Source: Yamagishiella unicocca | Lineage: Eukaryota; Chlorophyta; Chlorophyceae; Chlamydomonadales; Volvocaceae | DNA: 64,000 nt | Direction: 5' to 3' | Assembly: GCA_003116995.1 (NCBI GenBank) | Contig: BDSL01000001.1 | Span: 3,286,001-3,350,000 of the forward strand | In this document: piece by piece, positions 31,523 to 42,300 of the stretch | Numbering within the stretch: position 1 is the first letter of the stretch | Layout of the letters: each line of letters begins with the position of its first letter | Program-made: the position numbers and the translations under genes | The notes under the pieces: model-generated | The model's input: only the letters and a program-made list of their open reading frames with translations | The model's database searches: none | What the model was told of the DNA's origin: nothing

Positions 31523-34500
31523 ATGCACGCGCTACGGGTCCTCTTTCTTTCCCTCGAATTTATAACGGGGACATCCAGCGGCAATGGCGTCTACGCTACC
31601 TCGCAGGTCATAAACGATTGATCGGATACTCGGCTCTCGAGCTTGTAATAGACTTCAGCGACGTAATACGAAAAGAAGCGGTTGCGCGCCCGTGGTTGTA
31701 GGTACGTGCCCTGGTAGGAGAGGGTCACAAGGTTTTCGTTATAAGCGCACGACCAGCGGAAGCTGAAGGAACCAAAGATGACTTGGGCGTCCAGAGCATC
31801 ATCGAGGTTCGTGGGGGGGGGGCGCCAGTCGCTGCAGAAGCGCCACTTTCCTTGAGCATGGCTTCCATCCGGTAGGCGTCTTCCAAGTGGTTGGGTCATG
31901 TAACGTGCCGGGACCAGCCAACATACATCTTAACCGTAACCGAAAGCATCCGGGGATATTTGGCAACCCACCCCTGCATCATGGTTCATGTAGCCCCATT
32001 CATCCGCATCCGCTGCCGTCGCTAAGTCGTAGGCCCCTTCTACATCTCAGCTTGGAGCTGCACACCCCGTCACACCCCGCTGATTAAGGCACACCGTTCC
32101 GACTCATCTCGCCGTCCCCTCACCTCCAAACGGCGCTACGGGCTTTCACCCCACACATCTGCCCTAATCCGCCCTTTCGCATCCGTGGGTACCCCGCAGA
32201 TCCCAGTCGGCACCTGGTTCCGCCTGGATGCCGGCTCCCCGTGGCGGGAGTACGCTGCGGGGGTTCTGGACGCGGCCGTAACGGCGGCGGTGCGGGCCTT
32301 CGCGCCGCAGGTCATCATGGCGGTCGACTGGAGTGCCCTGCAGGCGGTGCGGAACCTCGCGCCGTACTGCGGCGGAGCGCCGTACGTGTTCCTCAACTAC
32401 CGCGTTTTTACGCGTACGGCGATCGGAGAGGACCTGGAGCTCATCCGCGGGTGGGTTTGGGGATTTCGGATAGCAGGCTTTGGGTGGCGGTTGGCCGTTG
32501 GTGGGGCGACCTAGCCTTTTTTGTTCCAGGCACAGGCCGAAGGTCCCAGGCCGGCGTCGTTGGCCCCCTTCCCGGGTGCACCCGCGAATCAACTGGGAAG
32601 GAAGGGCAAGGCCGGATCGCTGCCCGCGGCGCCCTGCACTCGCCCTCTTACAACCTCTTGCAAGCGCGAGAGCGGCCTCCCCTCCCCTCCCCTCCCTGGA
32701 GCGCAGCATGGAGGCCGCCGCCATGGCGGAGTCGCTGCTGACTCTGGCACTCAGCCGCAGCGATGCGGAGTACTTGGTCACCCAGGTGGCGGGCGGCGCC
32801 GGCGCGGGGCCCGACGGAAGGGGCGGACAGCGCCAGCAGCCGGGAGCCCCCCTGGATGCCGCTCCTCCGTATGCCGTACCCAAGGTTCGTACGAACCGCG
32901 TACTGCGCGAATTACAACGAGGTCTGGGAGGCAAGACCGGGCGGATGGGGGTGAGGGGCGTGCGCTGTAAGGTCGCCCCGGCGGCTGCTGTGAGCGTGCG
33001 GCGCCTGGTGTGGGGAGGTGCCAGCGTCAGTTCCTCACTCCTTTGCTCTGGCGGCAGCAGCACATGTACGGCCGTGTACGACACGGTTTCCGTCCGCCTG
33101 CTCTCTCCTATCCTCACTGCCCCAGGTGCTGCTGCCCGGGCTGCGGGAGGACGTGCGGCGGCTGGAGGCTCCGAGCCAGCTGCGCAGCCGGGAGGGGGCG
33201 GGACAGGCGCTTGAGGTGGATGTGACGGCGACGGCGGTGGCGGCTGCGCGGCCGTACTTGTCGTGCGTAGTCCGGCTGAGTCCGGAGAAGGAACCTGAGA
33301 GGTGCGTGTGGGGGCTGAGGGCACCAGAGCTGAGGGCACCAGAGCTGAGGGCACCAGAGCTGAGGGCACCAGAGCTGAGGCGGAGGCAGGTGCAGGCCTC
33401 ATGGGAGACGTAGCGAAGGGACGGGGAGGGGGGAAGGGCTGGATTTCTGGGCGGAGCGTTGGGCTGCAGTGGTAATTGTGTGGGATCAGCGGTGCAAACA
33501 AAAAAAAGGATCAGGGGTGGGAGCGGCGTTACAGCGAGGGGTAGGGATGCAGAGGCAGGCAGGAGGGGAGCTGCGAGCATTGCAGGGGGACAGGGATGAG
33601 GGGAGGTAACTGCAGGGAGCGCGCAAGTCTGTCTGGTGGATAGCGGACTGCATGGCAGACGGTGTGCTGCGTCCAACACGTCTATGGTGTGCGCTCATAT
33701 GCGGGTGCGACACCCGTCTGGTCTGGCCGGCCGCAGGTTTGTTGGGGTGGTGGAGGCGATGGCGGCGCAGGGGCTGCTGGAGCGCCACAACATCATCCCG
33801 CTGCTGCTGGGGGCGGCGAGCAGCGAGTACGCGCAGGCGAGCCAGGGCGCTGTCGAATAGAAGCGAGAGCAGGGAGCGGGATGAGGGAAACTGGGGGTTC
33901 TGTTGGAAAAGCCATTCCAATAGGCTCACAGCTACAGAATCCGATAAAGTTGTACTCCAGGCAAAAAAGCGTCACACAAGTCATCGTGTATCATCGTGCA
34001 GCTAGCAGACGTTTACCGCTTAGGGACTTCGTAACCCTGGGCCTAAGGCCTGGTGTCGCCACAATCGCGCAGGGCCTCAAGTCCCGGCTCCGCACTGCGG
34101 ACCCACACAGCGTCATCATTGAGAGCTTCGTGGGAGCCAAGGACCTGGCCGATATATACCGCCAGACGAGGCTGAACTTCCACCCGCCAACGTACGACGC
34201 GTACGGCATGACGATCGTGGAGGCGGCTTCGCAGGTAGGTGGTTCCATGGATCCGGCGAGCGGGGAGTCCGGGGTGGATGGGACAGACTTCCGGGCCATT
34301 GGGGCTCGGCCACAAACTGCTTGCATGCACCAACACATCTACAACCCGCTCATCCTCTATGTGCTCCCAACACAAGACGGCCGGGATCTCGACGCCAAAC
34401 TATCCGCTAATCCCACTCCCCTAGCACTCCAGCGCTTCCGTATCACCCCTCTGCCGCTGCGCATCAAGATCTTTCGATCCATCTGCCGTACACCCTTCCA

Positions 34501-34879
34501 GGGCGCGCCCTCTGTCGTACACGACGGCGACGGCGCCGTCGGCGCCACGGACCTGTTGCGAGCCTCCGAGGGCGAGATCATCTTGGTGGACCTGGCGGCG
34601 CCGCCAACGCAGGTGGCGGCGGCGGTGGGCCGCGTCCTAGAGGACTGCGAAGCGCTGGCCGCCACCTCGAGGCGCGCGATGCATAGGGCCCGGTCGTGGG
34701 ACGAGGCTGCCAACGCGTCGGAGCTGGTGAGGCTGGTGCGGGAGGCGATGACGCAGCGGGCTCCAGGGGGGGCCGGCAGCAGCAGCGGCAGCGGCGGTGG
34801 GGGTGGCGGTTATCGCGGGTTGAAGGGAGAGCCGGCGTCGGACGACGCGGGCATGTGCGTCGGCGGGGTGGCCGGCTAG
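31523..34879 (+). CDS. GT-B glycosyltransferase (GT4-like, plant type)
   Basis: A soluble glycosyltransferase with the two-Rossmann GT-B fold; donor and acceptor are unknown. Eight exons join in phase to 444 residues: 31523-31606, 31702-31806, 32200-32450, 32707-32785, 33126-33301, 33737-33836, 34073-34234 and 34502-34879. Exon 1 has the Gly-rich N-terminal loop (FLSLEFITGTSSGNGVYATS). Exon 2 continues VRALVGEGHKVFVISARP, which I found in a frame opposite a longer spurious one. Later come APQVIMAVDWSALQAV, APYVFLNYRVF, ASSEYAQGLKSRLR and the donor-site motif NFHPPTYDAYGMTIVEAAS, where Asp stands in for the first Glu of EX7E. The C-terminus is Gly/Ser-rich. Plants have a similar single-copy gene. 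Intron 6 needs a GC donor. A TGTAA signal lies 280 bp past the stop. Confidence 0.85.
33315..33380 (+). repeat. 15-bp tandem repeat, 4.4 copies
   Basis: CTGAGGGCACCAGAG repeated four times plus six bases, directly after the donor of glycosyltransferase intron 5. Confidence 0.97.
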
Positions 34880-36322
34880 GTGACGATGGGGGGTTCTGAT
34901 GATGCAGATGTAGCGACGAAGATGGAAGACTTGAGCGCAGGGTTGCGTGGGTGTTGGGAGGGGCTGTGTGCTCGTGACGCGGAAGTCCCTTTTGGGCAGC
35001 ACATCATGTCGGCATGTTCATGTGTGCGCCATGTAGGAGGGCCAACTGATGCCGTTCGCCTACTAGCGTATATTGGTTTGCCTGAGGCATGACATATTAC
35101 GCGCAATTTATGGGCAGGTGGCGCCCTAACTTATCGTACCTATGGCTCCGGCCTTGTTTGTAAGGGTAGGATCCTGCGCGCAAGTACCGCACTTGGGGCG
35201 TTTGTATTCGGTAATTACCGTCGATGGGTTTGTTGGTGGGTTGCAGCTAAGGGGGCCCCCTGCGCGCGACTTCATGGGAGGATGTCGTCATTCATAGGTC
35301 GTGACACAGTGATTTGAGTGAGGTGCTGCTTTCCAGGGCTGGGAGGCTGCCTGCAACGTAGAGGAGCGGGACGCATGTACATGATGGGTAGTTCGGTTAC
35401 TGCATTTGAGAGAAAGCGCGTATGCCATGACACAATACGTGATTGGCACTGTGTGTGAGTTTACCGTGATCGACGCCCAAGGTGTCTACCTTGAGTGTCT
35501 AAGTGGATCAAAACTGCCGTACACGTGGTGCGATTTGCTTGCCGGTTCGGAGCCGTTTGTCCGCGTGTCCAGGCAGTCGGCGACTTCCTGGCGGTAAACC
35601 CACAATTGTTTGTACAATGAGCTACTGTCCGCGAAGTCTCGCTCTTGCGCATCACGGCAGGACCGGAATGCTAGGCTGATGGCTGAACTCGGACAGGCTC
35701 GGACTCAAAACTCAGTCCCGGTGCCCAAACGTGACCTCCAAGCAGTGTCAGTTACGGCACTAGGATAACCACGCCCGAGTGCGTGTACATTAGCCTAATA
35801 GCTGCTGCCTTATACCACACACCGTCGCACACCTCCACACACCTACCGTACTTCAGTCGCTTCAGGCAACAGACCGAAAAGGACCGAACCGCTAGCGTTT
35901 GGATCTCAGCCTTCCCCGTTTGGGGCATCGTGGCTGTGGCACGATGCACATCGGCCCCGGTTGGTGCCAGTACACTTCACGCAAGGAATTGAAGCGGACC
36001 CCCGAAATGTCTCTACAGTTTTCCACATGTCCAAACATGCAACTAGAGACGGAGTTGGCTTGTAATTCCTGCCGCGCCAGCATCAAGCCGACAAGACCTG
36101 CCGCGCCAGCATGAAACATGAAGACCCCGTAAATTAACGGACATCGCCGTACATACCAGCGCTGTTACCTGTTAACACGTAGTCCACGCAACTGAGGTAA
36201 CAGTGTCCTTGACAAATATTTATTTAACCCTCGTAGTGCAGCGGTGGTAGTTTGACAATGATGACCTCTTGCACCTAAACGCTACTTGTGAAACCTCGCT
36301 CGGCTCGAGTGACTCTGCTAAG
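34880..36322. other. Intergenic spacer, no gene recognised
   Basis: Contains the TGTAA poly(A) signal assigned to the glycosyltransferase (35159) and, at its right end, the promoter of the kinesin-like gene. The short open frames have no recognisable domain. It is AT-richer than the coding regions. Confidence 0.55.
35159..35163 (+). terminator. TGTAA poly(A) signal of the glycosyltransferase
   Basis: TGTAA, the usual chlorophyte polyadenylation signal, is the only copy seen downstream of the glycosyltransferase stop before the kinesin-like gene. Assignment is by position. Confidence 0.5.
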
Positions 36323-39300
36323 ATGGCGGAGGTACAAGCTGCCGTAAGGATACGCCCAGCCGTCCGTTCTGGCGGGCCACCGCTATCCATCAAGGGACAG
36401 GTGCGCAGCGGTCAAAATTGACGGTGACTACAGGACGCAGGATTGACTCTGGATAATTTTCCCTTGCAGTATGGCCAGTTTGCATTTGACTTTGTGGCCG
36501 ATGAGGGGGCTAGCCAGGAGGTGACTTTCACGGAGTGCATTCTGCCGCAAGTAAACAACTTCCTCCAGGGAATTTCCTCAGCAGTGCTGGCCTATGGAGC
36601 TGGCTCGACCGGTAAAAGTCATACCCTGGAGGTAGGCACAGGGGGGCCGAAGACGCCCATCCATGGCGTATTGCTTGAAGCGTCCTGAGCATGCGACAGC
36701 ATATGACAAAGGCGTTAGCATTCGTTTTCGCTTATTCCTTAAACCTCCGTGCAGGGAGGAACGGCTGCAACCCGGAGCGAAGGTGCAATTCCGCGAGCTA
36801 TGCACGCTATTTGCAAGAATCTGGCAGTGGTTCCCAAACACCGCTACAAGCTGTACGTGACCTACTGTGGTAGGTAATGGGGTTTAGTGGCGTGAGCGCC
36901 TACGCTCGTCGCGTACCATGTTTGTGCCCGCTAAAGGCAAAACACGTCGCGGTATGTATGTCACCCCTCGCCGGTACTATTGGCCTTCACCTCTCTGCAG
37001 CACTGTCGGCTGGAATGGAGGCCCATATGGTTGATCTGCTGGCACCGGGGTCTCCGACGGTGTCGCTGAAGGATTCATCCGCCAGCAGTGCCCTGGCTCG
37101 GTTGCTGCACTACCAGGTGCGTTTGTGAACTGCCAGCCAGCAGGCCCCCCGATTATCAGTTGCGATCTACCCAGTTTCCTTTGCCTTGTAACCCGAACAG
37201 CGACAAGTATTTAACACTAACTTTTTAAACGTCGCATCACGCCCGATTGATTGCAGGTGGAATCCCATGAGGATATTTATGAGGTGAGGTGCTTGGCAAC
37301 AGGGAGGAGCGCCGCGCTTTTACGCTCGACGCCTTGCACGTGCACACTCACGCACACAGGGTGCTGCGAGCCTACCAAGCACACGGCAAATGCACGTTGG
37401 TGCTGGGGTGGCACCCGAGCACGCAAGCCCGTCGTAAAACACGCATGTAGCCCATTGGTGTTCACTGCCTCGAACTGGGGTTTGGCGTTTCTGCAGGTGC
37501 TCCGGCAGGGTCGTATGACGCGAGCCGCCGCCTTTACGGGCGCCGGCGGTGGGGGAGGCCCGACGTCGAGCGGCGGCGCAAGCGGCAGCAGCGGAAGCCG
37601 GTCCCCTCGGCCTGTGACTTCAGCGGCACACATGATGTTGAATATTCAGTTGACGGGGTTTGCGGCCAGCGGCGAGCAGCTGTCAACCAACCTGACCTTT
37701 GTCGAGCTATCGGCACCGGAAGCGAAGGTGGGCGCCACCGTGCCACAAATGCGGACGGCCAGTGGATTCGAATGGGTCGCAGTCGCACCAATTGTGCGAA
37801 CTGTTGGGTACTCAATCATTACCATGTATTCCATGCGCACGACCATGTGTTACATGTGTTACATGTGTTACATGTGTTACATGTGTTACATGTGTTACAT
37901 GTGTTACATGTGTTACATGTGTTACATGTGTTACATGTGTTACATGTGTTACATGTGTTACATGTGTTACATGTGTTACATGTGTTACATGTGTTACATG
38001 TGTTACATCTGTTCCATACGCACTACCATGTGTTCCATGCGCCATACAGCTCTGCAACGCGCTGCGGCGCCGCCTTACCGTTTCTGAGAAAGAGAACATC
38101 GCTTACATTATAAGACGTTTTAACATAGCCAAACAACACATCGTGCTCGGCTTGCCGTACATGTCGCACACAATGCAACGCTGCCATGCTCCCTTCCACC
38201 CAACCCGCGCGCTCTTTCACGAGCAGGACATGATGGGCTACCCCACCGCAGTCGACAGCGGCCTCACGCGCTCGCTTTCCCTGGCGTACACCAGCCTGAC
38301 GGCGGTCATCACGGCGTTGCGGGCGGGCAGCAACGGCGTAGCGGGCAGCCGCGGCCCGGACTCGCCGTCGCGGGGCCACACGCACGTGCCGTGGCGGGAC
38401 TCGCCCCTGACCAGGTGGCTCAAGGGCTGCTTGGACGCGTCCGGGAGCATTCTCGTCATCGCCACGGTGGCGCCGGGCCCAGAGGTACGGTACGGCACGC
38501 GGCGCTGGACGCACCATGCGGGCATCAATGGGCGAGTGGGTGGTGCGCGCACTGACGCTGTGTTTTCAGGACATAACTTATGGAGGTTGCATGGGGGGGG
38601 GCCGTCAGGGTGCACCTCGCAGTCAGGGGGGGGGCGCGCTTCGCGTGTCGTGCTGCACTGCGGTCCTGTGACCGATAGCGGCGTGGTAGGGTGCGTCCTT
38701 CCCCACAGTCACACTGGCGATCGTGCGATGTCCCAAGGGGTCACAATGCCGCTGCTGCCTACCCAGGCTGCTGCGGATACGCTGGCGACCCTCAGCTTCG
38801 TCAACCGGCTGCGCTCCGGGCCCAAGTCCGAGGGTCTCATCGTGACCGCCACGTGGGACACCAACGACGGCAGCGCGCCCGGGTTCGAGGCCGCGGTAAC
38901 GCAGCAGGAGCTCCAGCACTCGCTGCAGCGCGCGGCACAGGCGCAGCGCGAGCGGCAGGAGCGGGAGCGCGAGATGCAGGAGCGGGAGAGGGAGCGCGAG
39001 CGGCAGCGCGAACGGGAGCGCGAGAGGGAGCGGGAACGGGAGCGGTTCGGCAGCCCCATCCAGGTCCGCACGTCGCCTACAACCGGGGCGGCAAGTTCCT
39101 CGCGACCGCAGAGCACCAGCCGGTGAGTGAGGCTCGTAGCGGCCTGCTCAAACAATGCATGTACATGCACATTCAGCCGCGCTCGGCACCCTTCGACCGC
39201 CCAACCTCCCCGCAACTCGCAACAATTACCGTTACCAATTAACGCTACCAATTTCACCGCAACAACTACCACTACCCGCCACGTCACAATGCAGAGGTGG

Positions 39301-42300
39301 CTATGCCTCCAGCCCCCGGCAGCGGGAGGCGGAGCCCCACCTGCAGCTGCCCGCCGTACAGCCTCTCCGCACCAGCGACGTCCTCGTGGGCAGCAGGGCG
39401 AGCGCGCAGCAGCAGCAGCAGCCGTCGTCAGCGGCGCAGCAGCAGCAGCTGCAGGCGCAGCTGGGCGGGGCGCAGCAGACGGCGGCGCAGCAGCAGCAGC
39501 AGCTGGGCAGGGAACTTCCGCTCACCGAGCTGCTCGCATCGCTGCAGCTTGCGAACAACTCCCCTATGCCGGGCCCGCGCTCCGACTTGCAGCCACCGCC
39601 GTACAAGGGTGGCGGCAGCAGCACCGACGCAAGTAGCCTGGCGGCGAGCAGCGTGCACGGCGCGGGCGGCCCTAGGCAGCAGGGCGCTGGGGACGGCGGT
39701 GCGAGCAGTGCCGAACGTGCCAGGCGGGAGAGCGAGGAGGGCGTCATGCACGCGGCGCTGGACTCGCTGGGACGCCAGGTGGAGCAGCTGAGGGCGGAGC
39801 TCGGCTCCGAGAGGCGGGAGACGCAGCGGCTGAAGGTGAGGATGCAGCGAGGTTCGGTCGTGCCTTGTCTGTGGAGGTTTGTGCGCCGTGACACTGCAAC
39901 TGAGTGTCGCTTTGCGTGCTCCAAGACGGCGGACGGGCGACGGGTGAAACGCCGGCCCTTGCTACGTGAAGATGAGGTGGTAGTTGGGCTTCGGATCGTG
40001 CCCGTGCAAGTAACCCACTGGGGCTCCGGCTCGAATGACCATACCGCATGGATACGAATGGCGGTACGGCAGGGCGGTACGGCATCTCCATCAGCAAGAG
40101 CCCAAGAACTGCAGCGGACCCTCTCTTCTCGCTTCGCCCGCATGATACCGTCATTGGCGTGAGGCTCCTTCTTCGTGCATCGCAGCATGCGTGGTCGTCC
40201 TCCTATAAGCCCTTCCTCAGTCCGGCCCCCTATCCGCCACCCTGGCCGCCGTCACTTGTCTTCCGGCTCACAACCTCAGGCTGAGGTGTCCAACCTGGAG
40301 GCCACCAACCGAGCCACCAGCGACCTGGCCGAGGCAAGCAGCGCGGCGGCCCTGGGCGAGCTGCGCGCGCAGGTGGAGGCGCTGCGGAAGCAGCTGGAGA
40401 CCAGCGAGGGCGCCAAGCGGGTGCTGATGGGCCGCGTGCAGCAGCTGCAGGACCAGCAGGGCGCAGTGCTCGACCTGCAGGTGGGACCAGCAGGGTGGGC
40501 GGTGGAGAGGAAACAAATGCGCGGGCGAAAGGCGGCGAGGACCAGGACCGGGGCGGGGCGCGGCGTACGAGGATGGGCGATCCCTGTGGTGTTGCGGCGG
40601 CAAGGAGTGGGGGACGGGCTTACACCGCTGTGTACCAGTTCTCTACCAACACCACCGTGGGCACCGTGCAGCGCCGTGCCTCTACCGCGCATCTACCGCG
40701 CATCTACCGCGCACGAATAGCGCACCTTCATGAGGAGGTGGCGCACACTCCATCCTTCCATCCAGACCCTGCAACCCGTCAGTAGATCAGCAGGGCCTCA
40801 ACGCTTGCCGTATGTCCCGCCGCGCGTTGCACCCGCCCTCTCATGCGGGCTCCCTCGAGCAGGCCGAGTCCAGCATGCTGGAGGCGCAGGTGCGGGCGCT
40901 GCAGGACAGTCTGGGCGCGGCCCGCTCGGGGCAGTCGTCCCTGGCCGCACAGCTGACGGACGCCAAGGGTGCGGCGGATGCCTTGCGTCAGGATCGCGAC
41001 CGCCTGCAGCGGCAGAACCACGAGCTGTCAGATAAGCTCCAAGCCCAGGTACGCTTCAGGGCTGCGGCAGGGACGGTCTGGCGGGTGGGCAGGGCAGGGC
41101 TGAGATATCCGCACCTCGGACATTCTGTACACTGTTGGGTGCCGGGAGAGACAGGTCTGTAGCCCCATCCCGCATGTCCGGGTTCTGGACGATGATACTT
41201 CCCTCTTCTCACCCAATGACTGGTCTGTGGTGTGGCCTTGTCGCAGGTGCGCAACCTCAGTGAGGAGACCTCGCGGCTCCGCTCGCAGGCGCTGGACGCA
41301 GCCGGCCAGGTGGAGGCGGAGCAGGTGTCGCGGCGCACCGCCGAGTCGGCTCTGGCGCAGCTGCGCTTGCAGGTGGAGAACAGCCGCGGCTCTGAGGCCG
41401 GCGCCCTGCAGCAGGCGGCGGCGCTGGTGGCGCAGGTCAAGGAGCTGAGCACGGCGCTGGAGGCCGTGCGGGGGGAGCGGAACAAGCTGCAGGCAAGTTA
41501 GCTCAGCGGCATAGAGTAGGACTGGAGGGCGCAGCGCAACGCGGGATACTGCCTGGCCGAAAAGGGACCGCTGTGAAGGGTAGCGTGCCGTTAGTTTGGC
41601 TTTCGTTGCTGGTGATATCTTATCGGGCTTGTGCTGCTGTTATTAAATGTATTTCATCGTTCGATACTGATGCACCTTGACGGCGCTAGCTGCTTGCTGC
41701 TGCCGCCGCAGGAAGCCAAATGGCGCTCCGATGAGCGCGCTGAGCAGCTGGGGCTGGAGCTGGATGCCGCAATGACCCAGCGCACCAAACTGGAGATGGA
41801 GGCCCGCGCAGCCGCCACCAAGGCGGAGAGCGACCTGCGCTCAGCCATCTCGGCAGCGGAGGGCCTCAAGGCGGAGCTCAATACCACGAGGGCGCAGGTA
41901 CCGTAGGACAGAGGGGCGGTCCGTCGCGGAGGAATCGCACTTGCTTACGGTGGGCTAGGGCACAAGCGAGTGAAGGAACCTGGAGATTGCCTCCTTGGGG
42001 TGACTTGATGTGTGCCGACGATGTGGTGCAAGGACGGGCGGACGAGCACCAGGACTTCATTACCTTCGCGGCACGTGGCGTGTTTCCCGCTGCGTGCTCC
42101 GTGTGTCGCCAATTTGTTACCTCTCGCCCTGGCCCACTCCGAAGGTGGACGGCCTCAAACAGGAGCTGCGGGCCGCGCAGCTGACCGCCGAGGATTCCTC
42201 CCGTCGCGAGAGCACCTCGCAGACGGACATGCAGGAGATGGAGTCCCTCATGAGAGGTAAGCGGCAGCTCCTTTCCCTAGATCACGTCCAGTTCCCCGGC

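Noticed and set aside
31591..31899. 102-codon minus-strand frame
   Set aside because: It lies opposite exon 2 of the glycosyltransferase (31702-31806), whose + strand frame gives the expected family sequence.
37251..39126. Frames rich in CYM, HVL, VTC and VTH repeats
   Set aside because: They translate the 9-bp intron microsatellite. The real kinesin exons on either side join in phase without it.
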